Source: Neolecta irregularis DAH-3
Taxonomy: Eukaryota > Ascomycota > Neolectomycetes > Neolectales > Neolectaceae
Direction: 5' to 3'
DNA length: 11,259 nucleotides
NCBI GenBank assembly: GCA_001929475.1
Contig: LXFE01000917.1
Location: 1 to 11,259, forward strand
Shown here: positions 1 through 8,052 of the stretch, piece by piece
Position numbering within the stretch: position 1 is the stretch's first letter
Layout: every line of letters begins with the position of its first letter
Notes under the pieces: model-generated
Told to the model about the DNA's origin: nothing
What the model saw: only the letters and a program-made list of their open reading frames with translations
Database searches by the model: none
Program-made: the position numbers and the translations under genes

Positions 1-389
1 TGGCGCCCATCGAGGCGGTGAGCGCGGTCAAGGCGCGGCAGGCGCGGGAGGCGCGGGAGGCGGATAGCGGGAGGGATGGGAGAAATGGGAGGGATGGCGG
101 TATCGGCGGGAGAGATGGGAGAGATGGGAGGGATGGGAGAGATGGGAGGATCTTTGAGAGAGATGGGATCTCTGGATCTACCGCCCGCCTGGGCATCGAC
201 TGCCTGCAGCGCGGCAGCAACGGTTCCGTCCCCGCCGCGCTCCGCTGACCGGCAGACATGCGCGAGGCCTTTGTCATCGACCCGCTGATCGGCAAGCGCC
301 AGCAGCTGCTGCTGGCCACGCAGCTGTGCCGCATGGTGCTCAAGGTCAACGATGTCATTGTTGCAGGCCGCGGTGACGATGCCTATTAG
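1..389 (+). CDS. CCT5: T-complex protein 1 subunit epsilon (CCT5), C-terminal part, partial at the 5' end
   Basis: CCT5 is one of eight subunits of the cytosolic TRiC/CCT chaperonin, which folds actin, tubulin and other proteins using ATP. The reading frame enters at base 3 ([13 protein letters not shown]...). It continues to [11 protein letters not shown], then crosses an intron at 223-255 (33 nt, GT-AG, CTGAC near the acceptor). It resumes at 256 as [17 protein letters not shown] and ends at TAG 387-389. The blocks LGIDCLxxGxNDM and [16 protein letters not shown] are diagnostic of the epsilon subunit's C-terminal equatorial domain. The splice is phase 1 and makes the Asp of NDM. Between ARQARE and ARLGIDC, where relatives have only a few residues, there are about 38 extra residues rich in Gly, Arg and Asp (bases 69-182), encoded by a minisatellite. 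The only GT in that stretch (base 100) does not give an intron that would remove it cleanly, so I read it as translated. Confidence 0.9.
69..182 (+). repeat. Purine-rich minisatellite inside CCT5 (GRDG-coding)
   Basis: Degenerate tandem units of GGGAGAGAT / GGGAGGGAT run through this stretch. They are read in the CCT5 frame as repeated Gly-Arg-Asp-Gly. Lengths of 9 or 12 bases keep the frame. Four closely spaced GGG runs around 107-146 fit a G-quadruplex on the coding strand. Similar GGGAGAG motifs recur in the minisatellite at 7571-7670. Confidence 0.8.
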
Positions 390-610
390 CAGTCTACACA
401 GCTTGTCTGACCTCGATCTCCCTCTGATATACTCTCCCTCTGCTTCTCGCATCTCTACTCTCAGCATCTCTCTACTCTTCTCCCTACTCTATCTCCCTCT
501 GCTCCTCTGATCTCTGTTCTCTGTTCTCCCTACTCTATCTCCCTCTGCTCCTCTGTTCTCTGTTCTCCCTCCATCTCCCTACTCTCTCCCTACTCACCCG
601 CAGCCGCCGC
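390..610. repeat. Polypyrimidine (CT-rich) spacer with internal duplications
   Basis: This gene-free stretch after CCT5 is almost pure C/T on the + strand. It contains longer internal duplications: a 20-base CTCTGTTCTC-type block at 512-531 recurs at 551-570, and a 30-base CTCCCTACTC-type block near 480 recurs near 526. It probably covers the CCT5 3' flank and upstream promoter DNA of the next gene. CT-rich tracts are common in fungal promoters, but no precise function is visible here. Confidence 0.7.
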
Positions 611-700
611 CCTCATGTCGGTCTATAGCCGCCCTCATGTCGGTCTATAGCCTCATGTCGGTTTATATCCCTCATGTGCGGTTATAGCCTCGTGCGGCTA
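611..700 (+). repeat. Short tandem repeats of a CCTCATGTCGGTCTATAG unit
   Basis: Copies start at 611, 633 and 651, with weaker ones at about 670 and 688 (CTCATGTGCGGTTATAG, CTCGTGCGGCTATAT). Unit length varies from 18 to 22 bases because a GCCGC spacer is present or absent. The array lies 210-300 bp upstream of the next start codon. It could hold repeated regulatory sites, but nothing in it matches a motif I know. The 701-908 stretch after it is again CT-rich and has no gene on the + strand. Confidence 0.75.
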
Positions 701-908
701 TATTTACACGTTCGCAGCTCGCGCGTGACTCGTCAGGTGTGCCCCCAAGCTCCATATAGCCGCCGGCCCTGCCCGAACCCCCCGTGCTTTTCTCGCCGCA
801 TCCTCGTTTCTTCCTCTTTCTTCCTCGTTCCTCCCACTCTCCCTCTGCTCTCCCCTACTGTCCCGTCTCTCACTCTCCTCTCCCTCTACTCTCCCCTGCT
901 GTCCAGGC

Positions 909-2308
909 ATGCCTACTGCTCTCGCCGATCCCGTCCTCTCCCTCGCCGTCAACAACATCCACAAAATAGATGCAATAAACGCAGAGTGCCTCTCCAGCAT
1001 GTGGACCGGTACTGCCCTCCACCATCCCTCTAACTCCCAGTCTTCACAAAGTGCAAGGAAAACCTCGAAAACGGCCGCCGCCTCGAAAACCTGTCCTGGC
1101 GCCTCTGGTTCCGCGAGTCGCTGTCCTTTGACCTGCCCCCCGTCCTGCCCACAGACATCCTCCACCGCAACATCCTTCTCCCAGACCTCTCCTCTTCTGT
1201 AGACTCGGAAGACTCGGTCGCCGACATCCGCTCCGTTGACAACCCTCCCGCCACCCGCCCTCCCGCCCCCACAAGAACTCTCTCCTCCAGATCCAGGCAT
1301 CTCACCCCGGATCGCTTCCAGCGCCTCATCTCCGCTCTCGCCCCGCACTCCAGCGGTCCAGAGCGCTGGAAAGAGTTCAGACTCGACCACCCTGCAGTCT
1401 TTTCCGCCCCCGTAGAAAAAACAACAACCGTCGCGAAACCCTGTGCTCTCTCCCCCGCAGTCGATCTGCACCCCTCCTCCTCCTGTCCCCATGAAGCCTC
1501 CCAGCCCGTACAGCGCGCTTCAACCGCCGGCGCAACCAGGCCCCACGGCAGTGTCATCCACGGCTTTCAAATCATCCCCTCAGCCCCAACAGACATTCCC
1601 GCTCTCTCGCAGACCGCTGCTTTCTACCTCGGCGCTTCCTCATCGCCCCCAAACAACTCGGCTACCCCAAAAGCTTGTCCACCCTTGTCCCGCGTCTCCA
1701 CTTTTGCAGACTTGATTGGCCCGCCTCAACCCCCCGTCGCTCTCGACACCACTGCCGAGGAGACCGATGATGAATGGGACTCTATATATACCTCCAGCGG
1801 CAATTCCAGCCCCACCGAGACCCAAATGTTTCCCAAAGTCGAAGGGCGTCCCCCTCTAGCCTCTAATCGCTCACTCCTCTCCTGCCTCCTCGAGAGCAAG
1901 ACTTGCACCGCCAAGTCTAGCGCTGCTTTGTCGCGACTCGCAACACCTGACCCGTCACCCCGAAAAGTTACTGCTATTCTAAAAACAGCCCCTCTTCGTT
2001 CCCTCTTTCGTAAATCTTCTGCTTCAGCTCTTTCCGCGGCTTCTGCGAATGCCGCCCTTCAGATTTCTGCATCTCCCAGGACTACCCGGCGCAACATGCT
2101 CGCCACAGAGCTCTCGGAAAGTCTTCGACGAAACTTGCTGTGGGAACGCCAACAAAAAACTATGACTTCGGCGGCCGTTCTCAAGCGACGTTACACAAGT
2201 ACAGACATTTCCAACCTAAGCGAGTTTCCAAACCCCAATTCTTTGTCCCCGGTATCGACCGGTTTTGACCAGGCTGATCATCACGAATACCATGCGGTCG
2301 GTTGGTAG
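909..2308 (+). CDS. Fungal regulatory protein with AreA-GATA-like motif and DUF3295 C-terminus (Mks1-like family)
   Basis: Exons are 909-1008 and 1041-2308, giving 455 aa. The intron at 1009-1040 is 32 nt with CTAAC near its acceptor. Joining the exons restores VFTKCKENLENGRRLENLSW, continuing RLWFRE (residues 34-59). This is the short conserved block called the AreA GATA-like domain (formerly DUF1752), in which LENLxWRLW is the core. A long Ser/Pro-rich, probably disordered middle follows. It contains an acidic DDEWDS motif (276-281), and then the DUF3295-type end with ATELSESLRRNLLWERQQ and VLKRR (about 388-418) and a terminal YHAVGW. Family members such as yeast Mks1 act in nitrogen, retrograde or Ras-cAMP signalling; that role is inferred, not seen. 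The block has no zinc finger, so it is not itself a GATA factor. The start is chosen at the first ATG before the conserved N-terminus (ADPVLSLAVNNI). Confidence 0.88.
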
Positions 2309-2483
2309 TATGCAAAATTGGTTTTTCTATCATTTGGGCACCTTATTTTTATTTGCGGCGTTCACATGCTTTATCATATACCAATGCCTTGATTAAATTG
2401 TACAGTCTTATTCTTCAAAGGGAATAAGCAATCAAGCTCTTATGTACAGTATGATGTTTAATTGACTACAAAAGGAAACCTGT
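2309..2483. other. Convergent 3' spacer between the Mks1-like gene and ARP8
   Basis: This AT-rich 175-bp spacer lies between two genes that face each other. It should hold both polyadenylation regions. AT-rich runs and TATGTACAG/TTGTACAG stretches are present, but I cannot assign exact signals. Confidence 0.5.
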
Positions 2484-4799
2484 CTAGAAGGCAAATAGAC
2501 ATCGGCTGTGAAGTACCCTGCTGCCGAGTAAATCCCACTCTACCTGGCCGATCCACATTTCAGTTGCTATTTTCAATTTACTTGTAACTGATCCGCCTTT
2601 CCACGCCAAGATCGTCGGGTCCATTTCGCGTGGTGGAGGCACTACCTGGATGTATGACGAATTCAGCATTGTTTGTAATCTAAAATGTAACTACTATGTT
2701 TGCAGACAAGTGTACCTTGTTTCCAGCAGACGCGGAAACCCCGGCGCCATGCCACTTCCTCCAACAACAATAATCGACTCGTATAACCTGTTTAAGCGTT
2801 CCATATTATTCACCGAAGCAAACTGAATACTTTGTGCAACAGCAACATCGACCGGGATAATCGGATATTCGGGCGACGTTGTCGGGGAGTCGGTTAGAGG
2901 TATGCCCAAGGGCTGTGTAACCACGGGTGTCAATTCGCGCTCAGGCGAGCCTCTCATTGAAGAGGCCGGCGTAAAAGTAACGCTAGCTGCCGCAGGTTGC
3001 TTGGCTGGGCTTGATTCTGTATTTGAAAGTGCAGCTACTACTGCTTTGCCAAGTAGCTTGTTTTGTGCAAGAGACTTGCTATCAGCACAACCCAACCAAT
3101 TACATACTTCAGGTTCGTTCGTCGTATTATCGTATATATCTTGAGATATAGGAAACAGGGTATTCTTGTACGGAAGAATCTGCCCTCGCTCAAAACTCTG
3201 TGGGAAGAAAGGAGACTGTCAATGAGACACCATTCAACATGTAGTTACCATAGGCGCCATGATAACCTCGTCGTAGACTTTAAAAGTAAACTTTCGAGTA
3301 GCCTCTCCAGGCGCTCGAACAAAGAATTGGTACAGGTTGATGGCAATTTGACCTTCATTTGTCGTACAAAACTTTAGTTTCAATTCTTCGACAAGGAGCC
3401 AATCATGCGATTGATTTAAATTGACAGACGAATACGGAAACGATGACCGGAGAAGCAACTTTGTGAAAAGTTCAGTGATATCGTCGCCGCCGTATTTCAT
3501 ATCAATACTGTAAATGTAAGCGGATCAAGCCAGATCGATACCGAGAATCAGAAATACACATTCCTTCGTCAACGCATGAAATCGACGTCTTTTGGGCGCC
3601 AATGTCAACTACACACGCCGACGAGATTCCCGCTCCAAAAGTAACACTCACCGATTCCTGTTGTATGCATACCCTCGACAATCCAATTTCTCGCAACAGT
3701 AAATGAATAAGCTCGATTATACAAGTCCGGTCATATAAATCTGGGATGATTAGGACGGCCGAGTATTGACTGATGTCTCGTAATTTAATCAACAGTTCAT
3801 CTTCAATTGATTTTTCCAAAATTAAGCGAATGTCGCCGAGTAACGAGCGTCGGGTTTTGTAATCTTGTTCATTAAAGGAGCCGTGCTTGTACGGCCAAAA
3901 TAGTTTGTATTCGGCATTATTTGACGGTAGCGAGAGCGCCTTTATCAGTGCGAATACAAGTTCCAACACACCTTTTGGCCAATGACATAGCTGGGCTTGT
4001 TGGACACATCCGTCCATTCTACTCGGTTTGGATCATTGTGGTCGGGAATCACCTCCACTTCTGATCGTTTATTGTAGCCAGCAGCTAGTTCGCGTGCATT
4101 CGGCACAGAACGACGCTTTGCGGATCGTAAAAGAGATTTTACTTCGCCATCGAGAAGTGATACTATGGCTTCAAACTACCTTTCAGTAACGACGCTGGAC
4201 GACTCACTGATTCTCCAAACATTCCCTCTGGATTGTCCGGGTTGATTCTTTTAGGCACAATTTCACTGTCTTTAGGGTCCGTGTTTGGATCTACGCGCCG
4301 CGCAATGACATTCGGCACAGTCTTGGGAAATGCATCGGAAGCAAGTCCAATTCGAAGATTTCTCGATCCAGGATGTATCACAATAATTCGCGAGCCAGCT
4401 TGCTCATTCACAGTAGACTAGAGTTTCAACAAGGTATAAAAGTTGGGATACATCTTCGTCATCTTCATCTTCCATCGGCAAATCGTCTTGCACAGATTTC
4501 GCAACGTCCTGGTTTCCTTCAGTCTTTTTAGCCTTTCGGGCATTCTCCTCGGCCAAATCAGCGAGAATCTTCCTGTTGACCCAAAACTAGAATCGTTTAG
4601 ATGCCAGGTGCATCACAAAGGTACCTGGTCATCTTTCTTTAGATATTCTCTATACGGGTCAAGACGCAGGTGAAACAAACAATACCTACGTGTAGTAGTT
4701 TTTCTGGTTAATAGCTGGTATCGCAGGGACCGAAGTAAAACAATAATCATCTGGATTGTACTCGGGCCCGTCCAAGTTGATTTTTTTCTTGGGTGGCAT
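2484..4799 (-). CDS. ARP8: Actin-related protein 8, INO80 chromatin-remodelling complex subunit
   Basis: Arp8 is a nuclear actin-fold protein. With Arp4 and actin it binds the HSA region of Ino80 and helps sense linker DNA. Exons on the minus strand: 4799-4690, 4649-4625, 4586-4452, 4417-4204 (or 4180), 4162-3972, 3939-3542, 3507-3249, 3215-3108, 3074-2716, 2679-2484, about 664-672 aa. Introns are 32-40 nt and all keep phase. Conserved blocks in order: PAINQKNYYTEYLKKDDQ, VIHPGSRNLRIGLASD (about 103-118), VIPDHNDPNRVEWTDV, FNEQDYKTRRSLL, SQYSAVLIIPDLYDR, SACVVDIGAQKTS (about 333-344), DSRIDMKYGGDDITELF, RAPGEATRKFTFKVYDEV, ESIIVVGGSGMAPGFPRLLE, PPREMDPTILAWKGG, and the terminal WDLLGSRVLHSRCLF. 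These are Arp8-specific rather than actin. The exon 4/5 junction is uncertain: the options are 17, 38 or 41 nt, and 41 nt needs an unusual GTC donor. Codons show no decay elsewhere. Confidence 0.93.
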
Positions 4800-4993
4800 A
4801 ATCTAGTGTAGTATCCAACGACTGCATTAATGAATCGATTTCTCACGTGATACATCCAACGGAGGCAAGACTTACAAATATGAAAATATACAGGATGCAT
4901 CAGTGTGGTTTCAAGTAGCCATAACCAGCTTCCTATTACCTCGAATCTTATCAATCCTTTCGCCAGTCTCAATTTACAGCCTGTATATTAGGC
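4800..4993. promoter_or_regulatory. Bidirectional promoter region between ARP8 and the oxidoreductase-like gene
   Basis: The two divergent start codons are 194 bp apart. The stretch is AT-rich and contains TATA-like runs (for example around 4876-4890 and TATATTA near 4984), but no motif stands out. The sharing of control elements is inferred only from the layout. Confidence 0.5.
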
Positions 4994-5547
4994 ATGCGTC
5001 GCGTGAGCGGCAATGTAGGACGTTTTGGACAGAGACTGGTGAACACACGCTCTCTGCACGACAGAAAATCTTCAACAAAATTTTACGATTGTATGGGTTA
5101 AGATGTAATGACCTGATTTTCAAGTACTCCTTGAACAACCAGTTCTACCGAACGCGCACTTGAATAAAGATCAACAAGGGGACGACCGCAAGATTAGATT
5201 TTCTTCAAGGATGGATACACCGCCAAGTGTTCAAAAATCGAAGCAGGAATGGATTGAACTAGCGGATGGAATCAGAATCCCTGCCAAGCCTGAACCCCCT
5301 GACAACTGCTGCATGTCGTGTGTTTTTGTTTCAAATAGGCTTGTTGCTGATGGTTTATAGTGGCTGCATGAAATGCGTTTGGGTTCTTTATCAGCAGGAA
5401 GTAGATGAATGGATGGCCGCCATCGAAAATGCCAAGCATCAACTTGACGCTCTAGAAAAACCTGATCATCCTGGCACGCTAAAATCACGACAATTGTTGA
5501 GCAGGCAAGAGGACACGGCAGCCAGTATCGATCCCGGTTTGTCCTGA
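4994..5547 (+). CDS. Oxidoreductase-like domain protein (OXLD1 type), probably mitochondrial
   Basis: Exons are 4994-5090, 5125-5317 and 5361-5547, giving 158 aa. The introns are 34 nt (GTATGG...CAAG, CTGAT inside) and 43 nt (GTGTGT...TATAG). After splicing, residues 88-104 read KPEPPDNCCMSGCMKCVW, the hallmark of the oxidoreductase-like N-terminal domain (PF09791) with its CC-x3-C-x2-C cysteines at 94, 95, 99 and 102. The following LYQQEVDEW is also typical. The second intron splits this motif exactly between MS and GC. The N-terminus (MRRVSGNVGRFGQRLVNTRS) is rich in Arg and Ser and lacks acidic residues, as expected for a mitochondrial presequence. The biochemical role of the family is not well defined. 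A shorter model could start at ATG 5211, but the upstream exon joins in frame across a normal-sized intron and is preferred. Confidence 0.85.
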
Positions 5548-5820
5548 TAAATGGGAGGGTATCTAAACTAGCAGGAATCCGCGCCTTTGTGACTTTAGAG
5601 AGATCGCTGGAATGGAAACGTGCCAGACGACTCGAGAATAATTAAAGAGGGGAGAGTGTAACGTATGATGAAAATAAGGGCAAGGAAACTTGCATCATTC
5701 AATGACCCTCCCCTCCTCCAATGACGACAATCAAGCTATACGGCAAATGCCCGTTTCCGATTTCATCCGATCCTCAATTCTATATAAAGCCCCTCTTACA
5801 CCCACGTCTCATCATCCAAC
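5548..5820 (+). promoter_or_regulatory. Promoter of the CipC-like gene with TATA box and STRE-type sites
   Basis: TATATAAA lies at 5781-5788, 33 bp before the ATG. Three stress-response-element cores are visible: AGGGG at 5648-5652 and CCCCT at 5710-5714 and 5790-5794. In yeasts such sites bind Msn2/4-type zinc-finger activators; use of them here is inferred. A TATA box plus clustered STREs suggests strongly inducible, stress-linked expression, which agrees with what is known of CipC-like genes. Confidence 0.65.
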
Positions 5821-6265
5821 ATGTTCGGTTTTGACGAATCCAAAGAGCAGTACGAAAAAGTTTACAACAGCAACCACAAAGGAAACTTCACGCACGAGGT
5901 TCTCGCAGGTGCCGTTTCTTTTGAAGCGTTGAAGGCATTTGAAAATAAACAACGAAACAAGGGTATATCGATATCATGTAGAATACTAAGACTTAGGTGA
6001 AATTGTAAAGCACGCAATGGCAAAGGAAATTATTGCTGGATTTGCCGGAGCCGAAGCTGACAAGTTGTTCGAGTCCAAGGGCTTGGATTACCTTGATCGG
6101 TACGTTGATTATATCTCATGTTGACAAGTTAGTGAAATGGTCAAGAAGAAGGCGTCGGACAATGCCAAGAAGATGTACGAGTCTCATTATGAGTCCCAAG
6201 GGGATGTCTATGATCCAAGTAGACATGCCGCGCCTTCTCAAATGGAGCAGTACAGAAGCTGGTAG
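5821..6265 (+). CDS. CipC-like protein, DUF3759 family
   Basis: Exons are 5821-5962, 5997-6099 and 6133-6265, giving 125 aa. The introns are 34 nt (GTATAT...CTTAG, ACTAAG branch-like) and 33 nt (GTACGT...GTTAG, TTGAC). The product starts MFGFDESKEQYEKVYNSNHK and continues with HEVLAGAVSFEALKAFE, then EIIAGFAGAEADKLFESKGL, and ends in a Tyr/Asp-rich tail (KKMYESHYESQ...YDPSRHA). This is the layout of CipC, the concanamycin-induced protein of Aspergillus nidulans, and of the wider DUF3759 family of small stress- or antibiotic-responsive fungal proteins. The two Ala/Gly-rich helices suggest a small helical fold. The molecular function is unknown. The start is supported by the conserved MFGFDE and the TATA box just upstream. 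Confidence 0.9.
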
Positions 6266-6293
6266 ATAGCGCAATACCGCCCAAGTAGTATAT

Positions 6294-6449
6294 ATGAAAA
6301 GCTTGTTTTTATACGTCCATGTGATAAATAGTAGTTCATCTATGAAAAGCATGGTTATACTTTTGATAAATTAGAATGACATGAAAAACATGGTTACGTC
6401 CGATAAATTAGTATGACATGAAAAGCATGGTTATACGTCCGATAAATTA
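6294..6449 (+). repeat. Four imperfect tandem units downstream of the CipC-like gene
   Basis: Units start at 6294, 6342, 6381 and 6418, each close to ATGAAAAGCATGGTTATACG followed by TCCGATAAATTAG. Spacing is 37-48 bp. The array begins 28 bp after the stop codon, so it may lie in the 3' UTR or terminator. Each unit carries a small CATG...CATG palindrome-like element. Confidence 0.8.
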
Positions 6450-6601
6450 TTGTGAGATCAATCGATTAAAATCAATGCATAAATAAGGGTGCGTTCGCCA
6501 GCCACTATTTTAACCCAAATATGACGTAATATTCCATATTCCATACGTTCGGCGCCACAATTATTCCAATTTCATTTAAGAAACTAACAAAGATTGCAGC
6601 T
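6450..6601 (+). promoter_or_regulatory. AT-rich spacer, possible promoter remnant of the monooxygenase relic
   Basis: A CATAAATAAG stretch near 6479 could be a TATA-type element about 120 bp before the ATG at 6602. A repeated ATATTCCATA occurs near 6531-6546. Nothing else was recognised. Confidence 0.3.
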
Positions 6602-7150
6602 ATGACAGGTCAAGAACCTCAAAGCTTTCCTAGCAGAGTTAATGCTCTTGTACATGCAGGATTAATGTACACTATTGAGTCTCTGCAATTTGACTGAAAT
6701 TCCAGTCGAAAGGAAAAGTGTATTGCGGACGGAGCCAAAACCTTTCGTTATATCCCTCTCATATTATTCTTGCAACAGGTCAAAATGGCCAACCCATTAT
6801 CCGCTACATACCAGGTATTGAAGATTTTGAAGGCATTGTACACCATTCAAATCGACATACCACGGGAAAGATTTTTCCTGGAAGAAGGCTGTGGTAGTTG
6901 GATCCGTTAATTCGTAAGAAACTATTGACTAGACAAAGCTTTATGGTAGAGCGCATGACATAGCACAAGATTTTTACGAGCATGGAGCAGATACCACCAT
7001 GATTCAAAGGTTAAGTACGCTGGTTGTAACCCTACAGTACGATCTACAAAGGCATATTTGATGGATGTAAGCATTTCCTGTCACAAAAGGCGAAACTGAT
7101 AAATCAGCTGGTCCAACAACTGATGGACATTTCGTTAGCCGTTGTATGTT
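6602..7150 (+). pseudogene. Flavin-dependent monooxygenase (FMO-like) relic
   Basis: From 6760 the frame reads HIILATGQNGQPIIRYIPGI followed by EDFEGIVHHSN, the central region of fungal FAD/NADPH monooxygenases (the ATG motif and the segment before the second Rossmann fold). A one-base loss in a G run at about 6863-6866 shifts the frame. The next frame reads KKAVVVGSVNS, then an intron at 6914-6949 (36 nt), then AHDIAQDFYEHGADTTMIQR. A second one-base loss in a C run (about 7030-7033) precedes PTVRSTKAYLMD, and a 41-nt intron seems to follow (7067-7107). The start (MTGQEPQSFPSRVNALV, 6602) resembles the family N-terminus, but the FAD-binding segment between it and 6760 is missing. Nothing after about 7150 aligns. 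It is broken and presumably non-functional. Confidence 0.75.
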
Positions 7151-7466
7151 GCACAGGCTCACCAAAATTGTAATCATTGGATTAATGATGTGCCAAACGT
7201 TAGCATTTTGTATTTCGTTTCAAGATTATTCTTGATCTGTGAAAGAACCATATGCAATGAGAATAGTATAGAGGATAGAGATTTTCCGATTATTTTTCCT
7301 GGTGCTATCTGATATCTGATATATCTGCTAGCGCAGACAAAATTACGAGATTGGTTCATATACTCTCAGGTAGAGCTTACCATTACGGAAGGAAGGCTTG
7401 TAATAATATTCCGGCATTTTAAATTGTATTATATAAAGTAGGTAGGCGTTCATTAGCCATTACCTA
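7151..7466. other. Gene-free AT-rich stretch
   Basis: I see no coding frame that makes sense on either strand. It follows directly on the monooxygenase relic and may be its unrecognisably decayed 3' end. No repeat of note. Confidence 0.5.
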
Positions 7467-7524
7467 GCAAAGTTCAGTCACTTAGGCTAGGTATGTCCAC
7501 GCGAAGTTCAGTCACTTGGGCTAG
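7467..7524 (+). repeat. Two 24-bp direct repeats, period 34 bp
   Basis: GCAAAGTTCAGTCACTTAGG plus CTAG at 7467-7490 recurs at 7501-7524 with two mismatches. Function unknown. Confidence 0.8.
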
Positions 7525-7570
7525 TATAATAAAACCTGGTCTTATTCGAACTCGAGCTTCAACACTTACA

Positions 7571-7670
7571 GGGTGAGACGGGAGAGCGAGGCGGGCGGGT
7601 GAGCGGGAGAGCGAGGCGGGCGGGTGAGCGGGAGAGCGAGGCGGGAGAGCGAGCAGGAGAGGCGACCTAC
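7571..7670 (+). repeat. G-rich 25-bp minisatellite
   Basis: There are three units of GGGTGAGCGGGAGAGCGAGG followed by CGGGC, starting at 7571, 7597 and 7622, and then a degenerate GAGAGCGAGCAGGAGAGGCG tail. The dense GGG runs could form quadruplex structures on the + strand. Confidence 0.85.
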
Positions 7671-8052
7671 TAGTCAGTGCAGATGCAATCATCCGACTCA
7701 CATCCGCTTCAGGGCCGACCAAGTACGAGAACCATTTCACCTAGAATGGTAGCCGGAAAGATGGTGAAGACCTGGTATTGAACAATTAGCCCTTGTAAAG
7801 GCAGTTTCAAGTTGGTTAAAGGGTCAGACATAGAGGACGCCACAAGCTGTGGGCGCCCTCCCAGTCCAAGACTTCTGATCCCCATGTGGAAAGTGTTCCA
7901 CAGGGACCAGTCAGATGATCTGACAGTGGCGCGCAAGGATGGGTATTTAGGCAGCGACAATTAATACCAACGGTTGTTACTATTAACGACCCTTGGCTAC
8001 TAGACGACCTAAAGACTCGCAGAGTACAGACCATAGCGGTCAGATACTCACA
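7671..8052. other. Unassigned stretch upstream of the duplicated-exon gene
   Basis: No gene recognised. Short open frames exist on both strands (for example a 27-codon + strand frame beginning at 7882 that reads MWKVFHRDQSDDLTVARKDG), but none matches a family I know or joins convincingly to a neighbour. The promoter of the gene at 8053 should lie here; no TATA box is clear. Confidence 0.4.

Noticed and set aside
611-700. Possible CRISPR array
   Set aside because: Units are too short, spacers are absent or nearly absent, and the genome is clearly fungal.
704-1492. 262-codon open frame on the minus strand
   Set aside because: It is antisense to the Mks1-like gene and its promoter. Its low-complexity Gly/Glu/Arg composition is the mirror of the CT-rich + strand, and no family motif is visible.
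4613-4972. 119-codon minus-strand open frame at the ARP8 5' end
   Set aside because: It is a mostly wrong-frame shadow that runs through the true first exon and intron 1 of ARP8; only its last residues coincide with exon 2.
6860-7035. Programmed frameshifting in the monooxygenase
   Set aside because: Two shifts at simple base runs plus a missing FAD-binding region and no 3' end fit decay or sequence error better.
7709-7960. 83-codon minus-strand open frame (ends FPATILGEMVLVLGRP)
   Set aside because: No recognisable domain, no splice partner, and it lies between repeats; not supported as a gene.
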